Notes under the pieces: model-generated
The model's database searches: none
Told to the model about the DNA's origin: nothing
Seen by the model: the letters and a program-made list of their open reading frames with translations, nothing else
Translations under genes and position numbers: made by a program
Assembly: GCF_001544355.1 (NCBI RefSeq)
Contig: NZ_BCQI01000001.1
Location: 1-64,000 of the forward strand
Length of the DNA: 64,000 bases
DNA from: Alicyclobacillus acidiphilus NBRC 100859
GTDB lineage: Bacteria; Bacillota; Bacilli; Alicyclobacillales; Alicyclobacillaceae
Direction of reading: 5' to 3'
Part shown: in pieces, positions 55,128 through 64,000 of the stretch
Position numbering within the stretch: the first letter of the stretch is position 1
How the letters are laid out: the number at the start of each line of letters is the position of its first letter

Positions 55128-57890
55128 TTACACTCGAAGTTGCTGGTACACCTCGCGAATGCCTGCCGCGCACGCATCCCAGGAAAATTCACTTTGCACT
55201 TTTCGTTGAGCATACGCAGCCATTCGCAAGGAACCAGCCTGGTCGCGCAGCGCGTCGACAATTTGCGTCGCCAGCGAGTTGACATCCCCAGGGATAGCCT
55301 TGCGCCCCTCCACCATATGATCCACCAGTTCCGCCAACCCTCCTGAATCCGCGACCACGACGGGGCATCCTGCTTGCATCGCCTCCAACGCGACGAGCCC
55401 AAAGGGTTCATAATAGCTCGGAATCACTGTCAGGGCCGCCTCCGCCAACAATTGATCCCGTTCCGACGGCCCGACAAATCCCAGAAAATCGACATGGCCA
55501 AACATGGAATCGGCAAGTCCCCGCAGTTCTGACTCCAAAGGACCCGTTCCAGCAATCAGCAACTGGACATCGGGGATTTGAGCGCACACCTGGCGCATGG
55601 CGTGCAGCAATGTATGAACGCCCTTTTCAAAGACCAGACGTCCAAGAAAGAGAACCTGGTTCGTCGAGCGGCGGCGCTGAACCGATGAATGTTCCTTGGA
55701 AAGAATGCCGTTCCGGAACACATCCACTTTGTCTTCAGGCAGTTGAAACAAGCCACAAACCTCCGACTTCATGGCCAGACTGCAGACGAAAATTCGATCC
55801 GCCGCTGTCGCAACGGCAAACTCGCGATCGTGAATCCGCGTCTGCAACTCGCTGGTCAACCGTCCTTGGTTCCTGCCCCACTCCGTGGCATGGATGGTCA
55901 TCACCAGCGGAACCTCCATACGCTCCGCCAGTTCTTCCGCCGCGATACTAACCAGCCAGTCGTGGCCGTGAATCAAGGAGATGCCACACCCGCGACGCAC
56001 CAATTCAAGCGCGCAATCCACCAGTGCGAGATTCATCAGAACAACCCAATCGTAGAACGAGACCGTCGGTTCAATAAAAGGCATGGTTGCGCGGTGCACA
56101 TAAACTCCATGGCGCAGCTCCAACGCAGGTTCGCGCTCGCGCGCGATGGTGATGACGTGAACCGTTTCCCCTTGTTTCGCCAGCGTCTCCGCCAGTTCCG
56201 ACACAGCTCTTCCCAAACCTCCAACCACGTTCGGCGGATACTCCCATGTCAGCATGAACACGCCCGGTTTCGACACGGCGTCATTCAGCAACTTTTGGTC
56301 CAACGTGATTGCGTGGTCCAGTACGAGGCGTCCCGGAGGGAATGCCATCACATCTTCTCTGGTCGCCGAAAAACTTGGCACGGACAGGTTCGCGGAAAGT
56401 TGTTCGATGTGATCGTAAAAGTCAGCCAAATGACTCGAAAAGCGGGTCAAGGCATATGAAACGACCGTGTCGTGATCCAGGATGAAAGCCCAATCGCTGC
56501 TTTGGGCGAGCGCCAACGCCTCAGCCGCGGCGCGAAGATGCCCGCCCGTGCCAGGCGCCTGCGCCGCAATCGAGATCGCGCGCTGAAGCATTCGCTCGGC
56601 GACGTGTAAATGACGATACATCCAATGGTTTTTTGCGTTTACCCAAACTTCCGCATATCCCCCGCGCCCCCATGTCGACATCGACAATTCGTGGACTGGG
56701 CCGGGATGTTGCAGTGAAGACGCCACGTATCCTGGTGAGGCCAATTCAAACCCGTATTGCTCCGCGGCCAAGACCACCTGTCGCAGCCATTCAATCCCTT
56801 CGAACCACCAATGCCCAAACAGTTCGGCATCGTACATCGCGGTGATCACGGGCTGGTCAATACCGGAACGAGGCGCTTGGTCGGCCTCTAAGCCACATTG
56901 CTGCAAAAAGTGATGCGCATGCACCACGGTACGTTGCATGGCCGCGTCCGGATTGTACAGCAGCTTTTCGGTTCCCTTGCCCGTGACCTGATAATACTTG
57001 ATACCTGTGTCAATTCTCGCACCATTGTCCAATAAGTAGGGGCGAATATAATTCCACGCCTCCTCAGACTCCCATCCGATATCCCAGCCAATGTCCCGAT
57101 AAAATTCGCGGTACACGCTGTCTCCGGGATAACCGTCCTGCGCGTTCCATACCAACTCCGACGTCGATTGGTTCCGAATGAAAGCGGTGATTCCCTGCCC
57201 AATATGCAGCGGAGCCAAACATGGGCGCAACTTCTCATCAGGTGTGTCCATCGCGTGCACGTCGAGTGGAATCCATTCGATTCCCTCCGCTTGAAACACA
57301 TCGCGAACCCTCGCGTCGTAACCGCACTCCGGAAGCCAAAATCCCTTCGGCTTTCGGCCGAAACTTTGCCGATACGTCTGAATTCCAGCACAAATCTGAG
57401 ACTGAATGCCTTCCGTCGTTTGCACTGCCGGCAAGAACGCGTGTGTCGCCGCACTCGCCATCAGCTCAATGACACCTTTTTCCTGTAAAATCTTCAGCGC
57501 GAGCGCAGGCCGACAATCCAGATTGATATACTGTTCCAGCGTCATCGTAAACAAGTCATGGTAGAACGACGCCAACCGAAAGAGGTGATCGTCGTTTCGG
57601 ACACGCGATTTCTCCCGTCCGGCCAACTCAATCTGTCGCTTCAAATGGCTCACGTAGCGCTCCTGCAGTTCTTCATTTTCCATCATCGCGAGCAAGGTGG
57701 GCGTCACGGAGAGCGCCAAATAAGGGCTGCCTTTCTCTTGTAACGTGTTGAACAATCGCAAGAGCGGCAAATAGGTCTCCGTGAGCGCTTCATAGAACCA
57801 GCGTTCTTCCATTCTGCCGGCGGCGCTGTGGGCAACATATGGAATGTGCGCATGCAGGACGAAGCAGAGTTTCCCTCGGGCGGCGGTCAT
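55128..57890 (-). CDS. GH57 alpha-glucan branching enzyme fused to GT4 glycosyltransferase
   Basis: 920 residues. Residues 1-530 are a GH57 branching-type enzyme: motif 1 HAHIPYV (13-19), nucleophile Glu188 in GFWLPECGYD, acid Asp354 in TAMYDAELFGHWWFEG, then the helical DUF1957 part. Residues about 542-920 are a GT4 glycogen-synthase-like transferase: LTWEYPPNVVGGLGRAVSEL, the HGHDWL site, GTGPLESEL, and EX7E (Glu828, Glu836) in EPFGLVALEAM. One chain would both elongate and branch alpha-1,4-glucan. ATG 57890 with GGAGG 6 nt upstream, overlapping the DUF4912 stop by 4 bp; the frame upstream of this ATG is inside DUF4912. Last gene of the glucan operon. Confidence 0.92.
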   Translation of the reverse strand: MTAARGKLCFVLHAHIPYVAHSAAGRMEERWFYEALTETYLPLLRLFNTLQEKGSPYLALSVTPTLLAMMENEELQERYVSHLKRQIELAGREKSRVRNDDHLFRLASFYHDLFTMTLEQYINLDCRPALALKILQEKGVIELMASAATHAFLPAVQTTEGIQSQICAGIQTYRQSFGRKPKGFWLPECGYDARVRDVFQAEGIEWIPLDVHAMDTPDEKLRPCLAPLHIGQGITAFIRNQSTSELVWNAQDGYPGDSVYREFYRDIGWDIGWESEEAWNYIRPYLLDNGARIDTGIKYYQVTGKGTEKLLYNPDAAMQRTVVHAHHFLQQCGLEADQAPRSGIDQPVITAMYDAELFGHWWFEGIEWLRQVVLAAEQYGFELASPGYVASSLQHPGPVHELSMSTWGRGGYAEVWVNAKNHWMYRHLHVAERMLQRAISIAAQAPGTGGHLRAAAEALALAQSSDWAFILDHDTVVSYALTRFSSHLADFYDHIEQLSANLSVPSFSATREDVMAFPPGRLVLDHAITLDQKLLNDAVSKPGVFMLTWEYPPNVVGGLGRAVSELAETLAKQGETVHVITIAREREPALELRHGVYVHRATMPFIEPTVSFYDWVVLMNLALVDCALELVRRGCGISLIHGHDWLVSIAAEELAERMEVPLVMTIHATEWGRNQGRLTSELQTRIHDREFAVATAADRIFVCSLAMKSEVCGLFQLPEDKVDVFRNGILSKEHSSVQRRRSTNQVLFLGRLVFEKGVHTLLHAMRQVCAQIPDVQLLIAGTGPLESELRGLADSMFGHVDFLGFVGPSERDQLLAEAALTVIPSYYEPFGLVALEAMQAGCPVVVADSGGLAELVDHMVEGRKAIPGDVNSLATQIVDALRDQAGSLRMAAYAQRKVQSEFSWDACAAGIREVYQQLRV

Positions 57891-58366
57891 ATGGCGCCTC
57901 CAATCCACGGACTGGGTTCGTATACGGTGTACGTCAGAAAAACTTGCCACCACTCCGCTTGTTCTGGCATGGAAGTCGAGAGATTGCTCGTTGTTGCGCC
58001 CGGAAGATCGATGACGTTGGAAGTCAATAACGGAACAAACCCGTCGTGATCCACTCCGATTTGAAAAAAATACGCTCCTTTGCGCGACAAGTCTCGGATG
58101 AAGCGTTCCCCTACGCGTTCTGTGATCCCGGTCGAAAATGTACAGACAGGGCCGTGTTCCGCCTGCGTCTGTTCGTAACCTCGCAGAATCAACGAGTCGA
58201 TGTTCCGCTGGAGACCATGTGTTTGATAAAGACGGATGCGCCATTCTGTCAATTCCCAATACAGATATATCTGGTCAGGCGACAACGCCATCCCGTACAG
58301 GACGTCTTCGCCATAGCTGTTCGGAAACACCGCGTCACTTGGAAGAAGCACCCTGGTTACCGTCAC
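57887..58366 (-). CDS. DUF4912 protein
   Basis: 159 residues from GTG 58366 (GGGGGTG 5 nt upstream). Middle segment QIYLYWELTEWRIRLYQTHG and GAYFFQIGVDHDGFVPLLTS match the DUF4912 pattern, a beta-rich domain with a carbohydrate-binding-module look, often encoded beside GH57 and GT4 genes. Likely binds glucan or scaffolds the neighbours; no catalytic residues are evident. Starts 4 bp after the GH15 gene and overlaps the GH57-GT4 start by ATGA. Confidence 0.82.
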   Translation of the reverse strand: MTVTRVLLPSDAVFPNSYGEDVLYGMALSPDQIYLYWELTEWRIRLYQTHGLQRNIDSLILRGYEQTQAEHGPVCTFSTGITERVGERFIRDLSRKGAYFFQIGVDHDGFVPLLTSNVIDLPGATTSNLSTSMPEQAEWWQVFLTYTVYEPSPWIGGAI

Positions 58367-58370
58367 GCAA

Positions 58371-60440
58371 TCACACCCCCAAGCGTTCCTGCGCGGCCAA
58401 AAATTCCTGGACCACCTTGATGTACGTCGCATGCGACCAAGTCAGCGGCGACACCGACAGAGGTTCGCCGGTAAACGGATGCACCTGTTCCGCCATGACC
58501 CCGGAAGGCAAGGCGCGTTGTACGCACCAGCGGAGCATGCCGAGCGCTTCATCGAGATCCGCTTGGCTCACAGCGCGCGCAAGCAGCCATTCCGCGTACC
58601 ACAACGTGCATATGAACCACGGGTTTCCAGGAACATTCGACTGCTCACCCACCTGGGCATAATATCGATCATTGCGATATCTCGCGATTCCGCCTATCTC
58701 GGTGGGCACCCACAATGTTTCTCTCAGAAAACGCATCGTGTTTTCGACGCGCTCATCGCCTGCTGGAACCACATCAAAATCAAACAAGGCGTACAAACTG
58801 CTGTCAGGCTCCATATCCTTCACATACCCGCGATATCCATGTTCATCCACCGGGTACAGCGCACGAACGAACCTCGCCTGGTTGGCGTCATAAAAATGGT
58901 GGACGATGGCTTCTTTGACTTCCTCCGCCGCCTTCGCATATTTTGCCCGCAGTTTCTCATCGCCGTGAAAATCCGCAAATTTCGCCGCGGCCAGAAGTCC
59001 TTGATAGACGCTCGCCGCCGTAAAGGCAAATATGCCAAAACGTTCTTCCCACAAGTCGTAGGACGGCTTGGGAAGTCCGTTTTCATCGCGAAAATCGACC
59101 ATGAAATTCGCTGCCGGAATCACCATGTTTTCGAAATCGTCCAAAGAATCGTCCAATGTGTCGGAGACTTCGTAGTGATTCCACAGTGCGTACAGTACAA
59201 GGGCCGTTTCGTCTTCCTGAATCGGCAGTTGTCTTTCTCCCTTCGCGTTGATCCAGGCAAGCCAACTCGCTCCGACGGAACCATCTGGGTTGTATTTGTG
59301 CATCAAATACCCTTCAGGGGTGATTACGCGCTTGCAAAACGAAAAAAAACCGCGGGTCAGGTCATGGTAACCAGACCTATCCAGCGCATGCGCAATCAAT
59401 GCGCCGTCTCTCGGCCACATATACGAATACGTATCCTGGGCGCTCGTCAACATGGTGGAATCGTTCGCGGCGATAAACGCGCCATCGTGATCGGTATTCG
59501 TCCGGATGATCAGCAGACTCGTTCGATACGCCTTCGCGATGTCGTCCGGCAGTCGTTCAATGGGATGTCTGTCTCGATCCACCCAGCGCCTCCAATGAGC
59601 CAGTGTCCGCGTTAGAAAATCGTCCGGTCCTTGCGTGCGAACGTCTTTCTCCACCGCCTTCACTTCGTTCAAGCTCTTGCCGAAGCAGAACCAAAACCAA
59701 CCTTCAGCTTTCTGATTCGCTTCGACGTCGACGTTCAGCTGGACTACGCCGTCGATCGATCCCTGAGAGATTGGAAATCCTTCAAGCCTTCCGTCTTCGG
59801 CGTCCTTCCAAGTCCCTTCCAATCCGTGAATGCCCTTCTGCCCGCAGGCGTAGCCATCGCATTGAACCGAGAACTGCGGCGCGACTACGCCACTTGACAG
59901 CGATACGTAGCGATGGCCCTTATAAAAGACGATGCTTTGCAAATCGGGATCGAAATAACACGTGTTCGCAATTTGACTTCCGTACAAGTTGATATCCAAG
60001 TGAAAAAACAAACGCACGGATCGAGGCACGCCGAGCGTATCCTGAACGCCGACCCTGCGAATGAACACGTTGCTGTGATGATCCACCACATCCTCGATAT
60101 CGAGCGTCAAGCCAAGGCGAGCATGCTTCACGACAAAATGTGCGACCATCGAATCATCCCTGTATTCCCGATCAATGCTCAGTTCTGAATCGCCGAGCCA
60201 AAAGAACGCGCCATCGACCCAGACACCGAATCTCGACAGGTGATCAAGGGCGTGATTCTCATGGCCAGCATGAGGGTAATAAATACAGCGAATATTGCCA
60301 GCCAAATCGTGATTCACCAACAAATGTCCATTTCCCACCGGTAGATCCCTCGTCACCTTGCGCTCGCTCCCTTTGTCCTGAAGTAACGTAGACTGCAACA
60401 TGTCAATCCTATGCGACAGGTCCTGTTCCCCTAACCACAT
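58371..60440 (-). CDS. Glucoamylase-type glycoside hydrolase, GH15
   Basis: 689 residues. N-terminal beta-sandwich (about 30-290; RDLPVGNGHLLVNHDLAGNI, CIYYPHAGHENHALDH) and (alpha/alpha)6 barrel (about 310-670): TYSYMWPRDGALIAHALDRS, general acid Glu in SYDLWEERFGIFAF, and catalytic base Glu in GVMAEQVHPFTGEPLSVSPL with LTWSHATYI. No signal peptide, so it acts in the cytosol on glucans or maltodextrins (glucoamylase, glucodextranase or trehalase-type specificity cannot be separated). ATG 60440 follows AAAGGG; ATG 60401 is an alternative. Lies 9 bp after the FtsH-like gene and 4 bp before DUF4912. Confidence 0.9.
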   Translation of the reverse strand: MWLGEQDLSHRIDMLQSTLLQDKGSERKVTRDLPVGNGHLLVNHDLAGNIRCIYYPHAGHENHALDHLSRFGVWVDGAFFWLGDSELSIDREYRDDSMVAHFVVKHARLGLTLDIEDVVDHHSNVFIRRVGVQDTLGVPRSVRLFFHLDINLYGSQIANTCYFDPDLQSIVFYKGHRYVSLSSGVVAPQFSVQCDGYACGQKGIHGLEGTWKDAEDGRLEGFPISQGSIDGVVQLNVDVEANQKAEGWFWFCFGKSLNEVKAVEKDVRTQGPDDFLTRTLAHWRRWVDRDRHPIERLPDDIAKAYRTSLLIIRTNTDHDGAFIAANDSTMLTSAQDTYSYMWPRDGALIAHALDRSGYHDLTRGFFSFCKRVITPEGYLMHKYNPDGSVGASWLAWINAKGERQLPIQEDETALVLYALWNHYEVSDTLDDSLDDFENMVIPAANFMVDFRDENGLPKPSYDLWEERFGIFAFTAASVYQGLLAAAKFADFHGDEKLRAKYAKAAEEVKEAIVHHFYDANQARFVRALYPVDEHGYRGYVKDMEPDSSLYALFDFDVVPAGDERVENTMRFLRETLWVPTEIGGIARYRNDRYYAQVGEQSNVPGNPWFICTLWYAEWLLARAVSQADLDEALGMLRWCVQRALPSGVMAEQVHPFTGEPLSVSPLTWSHATYIKVVQEFLAAQERLGV

Positions 60441-60449
60441 TCAACCCTT

Positions 60450-61913
60450 TTACGGTGAATGAAACAAGATGGTTTGCCCCGACACAACTTCATCTCGCAG
60501 CAAACGGTTCACCAATTCGTCAAAATCGCCGCGGTACCGTTCAATCAGCCCCTCGGCCCGTTGGTGATACATTTCGAGACGCCGTGCCAACTCTTCGTCG
60601 GCGTGATTCGATCCCATCCATATCGCCTCGCCCATGCCATACTTGCAGAGCATATTGCGCAGCAGTTGCGCCGCCCGCTCCAAGTCGTTGGCCGCTCCGG
60701 TACTGCGGCTATGGAGAATGAGCCATTCCGCTGCGCGGCCCCCGAGCAAAATGAGCACCTCTGACTCCAAATCCTCTTCCGTAAGCAACAGTTCGTCTCT
60801 TCGTTCACTGTAGAAGACGTAGCCCAGCGCCTTTCCGCGCGGTTCGATGGTCACATAATCGATTGGTCGATGCAGAGCGAGCGCGACGATGGCGTGCCCC
60901 GCCTCGTGAATGGCGATACGCGTTCGAATCGCCGGGTCCACTCGGGTGTGTTTCAAGCCGGCGACGACGCGCGCCAGAGCTTCATCGATATGCGATTGGG
61001 TGATCCCTGGCGTCCGATCCTTCACCGCCAAAATCGCAGCTTCATTCAGAATGGTGGCCAGATGGGCTCCGGTCATCCCAGCTGTCTTTCGCGATAGATC
61101 CGCGAGATCGACATCAAGCGCCTTTTTGTTGCGCAAGTGGACTCGCAGGATTTGTTCCCTCGCGACGCGATCCGGGTACATCAAATCGACAACGCGATCA
61201 AACCGCCCCGGCCTTGTCGCAGCCGCGTCCAACAATTCTGGAAAATTGGTCGCAGCGATAACGACAATCGACTCCATCGTCGAAAAGCCATCCATCTCCG
61301 TCAACAGCGCGTTCAACGTTCGCGCACTCTCCTCGTGCGCGCCATCGCGCTTCCGAGCCAACGCGTCGAACTCGTCGATGAAGATAATGCTCGGCGCCGC
61401 CTCCTTCGCTCTTGCGAACAATTGTCTCACGCGTTGTGCGCCAACCCCGACGTACACTTCCTGAAAATCTGATCCACTCGCGGCGAAAAAGGGCACGTGC
61501 GCCTCTCCCGCGACGCTTTTCGCAAGCAATGTCTTGCCTACGCCAGGAGGGCCTGTCAACAGAACGCCCTTCGGCAATGTCGCCCCCTGCGCTCGATAGA
61601 TCTCGGGATGCCGCAAAAAATCGACAATATCCCACAGCTGCTCCTTTTCTGCATCGTTGCCCGCGACATCCTGAAACGTGATCGAAAAAATCTGCCGATC
61701 CGCCGCTTTCTTCCCCGGCGGAGACAACGCGTTCTCTTTCATCCAAGAAAGCATCCGGTTCGCGTGCAAACTTTTGACGGCCCGCGAAACTGATCGCGGA
61801 AGGTTGCCGAGCCACGCGCCGTTTCGGGCGATTCGAGCCCGTTCTCTGTTTCCTTTCGTGTGGCGTTTTGTTGGACTGTCGTTTTCGCCGTCCCGAAAAC
61901 CAGGAATCTTCAT
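60450..61913 (-). CDS. FtsH-like AAA+ zinc protease without membrane anchor
   Basis: 487 residues from ATG 61913 (GGGAGGG 6 nt upstream). AAA+ module: [20 protein letters not shown], Walker A GPPGVGKT (121-128), pore loop [12 protein letters not shown], Walker [25 protein letters not shown]41 peptidase: HEAGH (336-340) and third zinc Asp in [11 protein letters not shown]. Bacterial FtsH is about 600 residues with two N-terminal membrane helices; here residues 1-75 are basic and hydrophilic, with no such helix. A cytosolic or peripheral protease is inferred. Gene order sigma factor, this gene, then GH15 suggests turnover of the glucan enzymes or of the sigma factor. Confidence 0.9.
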   Translation of the reverse strand: MKIPGFRDGENDSPTKRHTKGNRERARIARNGAWLGNLPRSVSRAVKSLHANRMLSWMKENALSPPGKKAADRQIFSITFQDVAGNDAEKEQLWDIVDFLRHPEIYRAQGATLPKGVLLTGPPGVGKTLLAKSVAGEAHVPFFAASGSDFQEVYVGVGAQRVRQLFARAKEAAPSIIFIDEFDALARKRDGAHEESARTLNALLTEMDGFSTMESIVVIAATNFPELLDAAATRPGRFDRVVDLMYPDRVAREQILRVHLRNKKALDVDLADLSRKTAGMTGAHLATILNEAAILAVKDRTPGITQSHIDEALARVVAGLKHTRVDPAIRTRIAIHEAGHAIVALALHRPIDYVTIEPRGKALGYVFYSERRDELLLTEEDLESEVLILLGGRAAEWLILHSRSTGAANDLERAAQLLRNMLCKYGMGEAIWMGSNHADEELARRLEMYHQRAEGLIERYRGDFDELVNRLLRDEVVSGQTILFHSP

Positions 61914-61943
61914 CAGAATCCCTCCCAACGCATCCGTACATCG

Positions 61944-62786
61944 TCAATCTGACGAGAACCCCTCGCGTTTCCGCAGTTTATTCAAAGCGCCATCTTGAAT
62001 TTGGCGAACTCGCTCACGCGTCACACCAATCATCTTCCCAACCCGTTCCAAAGTCATGGGTTCTCCCCCGGACAAACCGTACCTTAGGCTTATAATTTTC
62101 GCTTCCCGCTCCGTCAACTGCCCGAGCATATCCCGAATCAGGCTCTTCTGTTCCTCACGAATCAACCCTTCGTGCAGATCTTCCTGGTTGTCGTCTCGGA
62201 TGACGGCCTTCAACGACATGTCTCCCTCTTCCCCCATGTCGATCTCCATCGACAGCGGTTCCGCCATCCACGTCATCAACAATTCAATATGAGCCGGACT
62301 CTTCTTGAGCTTCTCTGCGAGGTACTCAATGGATGGCTCTTTTCCCAATTGCGAATATGCTGTATACCATTCCACTTTCAGTCGACGGAGATCGTCGAAA
62401 CTGTGCACCGGCAATCGAACCAATCGCGACTTGTCGGCGATTGCCCGTGTGATCGACTGTCGTATCCACCAGGTGGCATACGTACTGAATTTGTATCCGG
62501 AATTGGGGTTGTACTTTCCCACGGCTTTGATCAACCCCAGATTCCCTTCCTGAATCAAATCCTCAAACTCCAACCCTCGCCCCCTATACTTTTTGGCGAT
62601 AGACACAACGAGTCGAAGATTCGACCTGACCATTTGCTGCTTTGCATCCAGGTCTCCCGACAGCGCCAAGTTCGACAGTCGAATTTCATCATCTCGGTGC
62701 AGCAAATGAAATCGACTGATTTGCGCGAGATAGTCGACGACCAACTCGTGAACGTGTGAGTTCGGATCCATCTGTTCGATTGCCAC
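61944..62786 (-). CDS. RNA polymerase sigma factor, primary-like (group 2) sigma-70
   Basis: 280 residues. Regions 1.2-2.4: [57 protein letters not shown]; region 3; region 4: [20 protein letters not shown]. Region 1.1 is absent, and the housekeeping SigA of this group is longer (about 370 residues), so this looks like a group 2 paralogue, which is rare in Firmicutes. GTG 62786 is chosen (GGAGGTG 7 nt upstream); ATG 62846 is in frame but would put a strong terminator hairpin inside the coding region. Next gene (FtsH-like) starts 31 bp on. Confidence 0.88.
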   Translation of the reverse strand: MAIEQMDPNSHVHELVVDYLAQISRFHLLHRDDEIRLSNLALSGDLDAKQQMVRSNLRLVVSIAKKYRGRGLEFEDLIQEGNLGLIKAVGKYNPNSGYKFSTYATWWIRQSITRAIADKSRLVRLPVHSFDDLRRLKVEWYTAYSQLGKEPSIEYLAEKLKKSPAHIELLMTWMAEPLSMEIDMGEEGDMSLKAVIRDDNQEDLHEGLIREEQKSLIRDMLGQLTEREAKIISLRYGLSGGEPMTLERVGKMIGVTRERVRQIQDGALNKLRKREGFSSD

Positions 62787-62803
62787 GAACATGCACCTCC
62801 ATG

Positions 62804-62844
62804 AAAAAGGCTCCTGCGAACGACAAAATCCATTCGCAGGAGCC
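62804..62844 (-). terminator. Terminator-like hairpin in the sigma-factor leader (possible attenuator)
   Basis: Minus strand: GGCTCCTGCGAA (62833-62844) pairs perfectly with TTCGCAGGAGCC (62809-62820) and is followed by TTTTT, only a few bases before the GGAGGTG ribosome site of the sigma gene. No minus-strand gene lies upstream within the window, so this terminator should act on the sigma transcript itself. Confidence 0.75.
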
Positions 62845-62899
62845 ATCAGCCCTCAACGGGCGGTTATGCGGCTATCTTTAAGGAACACAAAACGCAATA

Positions 62900-63470
62900 T
62901 TGGCCACTCGCCATGTGCTCCGCCGTCATACTGACGATAATCAGGGCGCTGCTGGTTCTGGCGGTCGGACGGCTCGCACTACTGTCCGGCGTTCAATTGG
63001 GACTTGGAATCGTCCTGTTTGCCCTCGCAATTCGTACCGCAACCATCGACAGCCCGCAAAATCGTATCACAGGCCGCCACCCCAAGATGCTGAACACATC
63101 CTTGCTCAAACTCCTCGGACTCGTGATGATAACCGACTTCGCGGTCAGCTTTGACAACCTCGTTGCCATTGTCGCTGTGACGACCCACGTCGCCGCGGTG
63201 GCAATCGGGGTGTTCTTCAGTATCGTGCCGCTGCTTCTTCTGCTCCCCGTTATCACGAAAGTATTTACAGAAATGCCCTGGGTCCAAATCATAGCATCAG
63301 GCGTTATGACACAGACGGCGGTAAAAGCCATGATGAAAGACCCGTTCATTCGGGATCGCTTACCCGCTCATTCTGTCAACCCTGCTCATGTTTCCCTCAT
63401 CGCCGCCGTTCTGTTCGTGGCCATCGAATTCGCGATGTACATTCGAAAAATCAGAGCGACGAGAAAGTAG
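62900..63470 (+). pseudogene. TerC-family membrane protein, N-terminus damaged
   Basis: The frame from ATG 62913 gives 185 residues with TerC/YjbE character: LLGLVMITDFAVSFDNLVAI (second helix-Asp motif), FFSIVPLLLLLPVITKVF, and AMMKDPFI near the end. The first third of a TerC protein, with the GDNAxVI motif, is missing; a trace (NAILATRHVL) is seen in another frame just upstream at 62900-62930, so the 5' end has been shifted or deleted. TerC/YjbE proteins export manganese or other metals. Possibly non-functional; an unusual short form is the alternative. Confidence 0.6.
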
Positions 63471-63606
63471 ACCAGACGCAAGCGCTCGCTTGAGCATTGG
63501 GGACATGAAAAACGGGCGGCCTGTGTAGTCGCTTGTCTGTTTATGAGACAGCTTTGCCTCCATATCGTGACAGTAACTGCCTTCCACGAATATGGGGTGT
63601 GAAAAA

Positions 63607-64000
63607 GTGGGAATTCCCGGTTTGGTGATGAGCTTGGTCCTCGGCGTCAGCTCAAACCTCGACAATGTCGGCATCGGACTCTCTTACGGTATGCATCGTA
63701 CGCGGATTCCGCTGTTCTTCAGTATCGCTGTCGCTGTGATGTCGTTCTCAGCATGTTTCTTCGGCGCTTTGACCGGAAGAAGGATTATCGGTATCGCTTC
63801 TGCTCATCAGTGGAGTTTGGTCGGCTCATGCATTTTGATCGCAATCGGCCTGTGGACCGCCGTTCAGTCCGTCGTGGCGAAAGACACCCCGTCCATAGAC
63901 AGTCGTTTCATCCGATTTCATGAGATGATGCTGATCGGTACCGCGCAAGCGATGGGCGATCTTTCCATCGGCTTTGGCAGTGTCTTTACTGGAATCAATG
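63607..64000 (+). CDS. ytaF: Sporulation membrane protein YtaF (MntP/TerC-like), partial
   Basis: 131 residues up to the window end. GTG 63607 has GGGGTG about 8 nt upstream. LGVSSNLDNVGIGLSYGMHR and SLVGSCILIAIGLWTAVQSV are the first half of a YtaF/MntP-type protein, a family of six-helix membrane proteins with the SxDN motif; the second repeat starts with AMGDLSIGFGSVFTGIN at the edge. In Bacillus ytaF is a sporulation gene of uncertain transport role. The preceding 136 bp show no clear promoter. Confidence 0.75.
   Translation, partial: MGIPGLVMSLVLGVSSNLDNVGIGLSYGMHRTRIPLFFSIAVAVMSFSACFFGALTGRRIIGIASAHQWSLVGSCILIAIGLWTAVQSVVAKDTPSIDSRFIRFHEMMLIGTAQAMGDLSIGFGSVFTGIN

Noticed and set aside
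62780-62912. yybP-ykoY manganese riboswitch before the TerC remnant
   Set aside because: Conserved loops not found; the strong hairpin has its T-tract on the other strand.

Overview
The window looks like a chromosomal segment of an aerobic, endospore-forming Firmicute of roughly 55% GC. It carries a GerA/GerB/GerC germination operon, SpoVK, a SpoVB-like flippase and YtaF, a LexA with a Firmicute-type SOS box, the Bacillus-type order spoVK-hflX-ynbB-glnR-glnA, and a T-box in front of thrS. Carbohydrate-handling genes, many GTG/TTG starts and strong GGAGG-type ribosome sites would suit the Alicyclobacillus group, but that placement is inference. No rRNA, tRNA or CRISPR was seen.

Layout. 0-3.2 kb is accessory: a frameshifted DUF1906-type gene, then a dead mosaic of an IS21-like element (istA and istB fragments) interrupted by an IS110-like transposase fragment, then a short hairpin-rich stretch ending in a terminator. 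3.2-5.1 kb has a GGDEF protein and a thioredoxin-like lipoprotein. 5.2-11 kb is a methionine operon (metH, yitJ). 11.3-14.5 kb has glyQS, a HAD phosphatase and lexA. 14.5-18.2 kb is an oligopeptide ABC transporter without a binding protein. 18.4-25.2 kb is the glutamine/sporulation cluster with three additional genes between spoVK and hflX. 25.4-31.4 kb is an arabinoside uptake and cleavage operon with its own regulator. 32.1-36.4 kb has a two-domain D,D-carboxypeptidase of the S13 family and an aspartokinase-like protein with changed active-site motifs. 36.4-41.4 kb is a second peptide transporter, this one without ATPases, beside an RpiR-type regulator. 42-46.5 kb covers envelope functions (flippase, galE, SH3-NlpC/P60 hydrolase) plus a GNAT remnant. 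46.6-48.6 kb is a T-box controlled threonyl-tRNA synthetase that lacks TGS and editing motifs. 48.7-54.1 kb is the germination operon. 55.1-62.8 kb is an alpha-glucan cluster (GH57-GT4 fusion, DUF4912, GH15) joined to an anchorless FtsH-like protease and a primary-like sigma factor with a terminator hairpin in its leader. 62.9-64 kb holds a TerC remnant and the start of ytaF.

How the parts connect. metH and yitJ would make and use methyl-THF for methionine. GlnR, with an operator upstream of glnR, would control glutamine synthetase. The arabinoside operon pairs a GH51 enzyme with an importer and an ArsR-type regulator. The two incomplete peptide transporters have complementary missing parts. 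The alpha-glucan genes appear co-transcribed with the protease.

The most unusual features are a family of about 200-bp intergenic elements made of AAATAAGCGGC-type hairpins (three copies), the editing-less ThrRS, the aspartokinase-like protein with lost catalytic residues, the tandem S13 protein with one dead domain, and the sigma/FtsH/glucan block.
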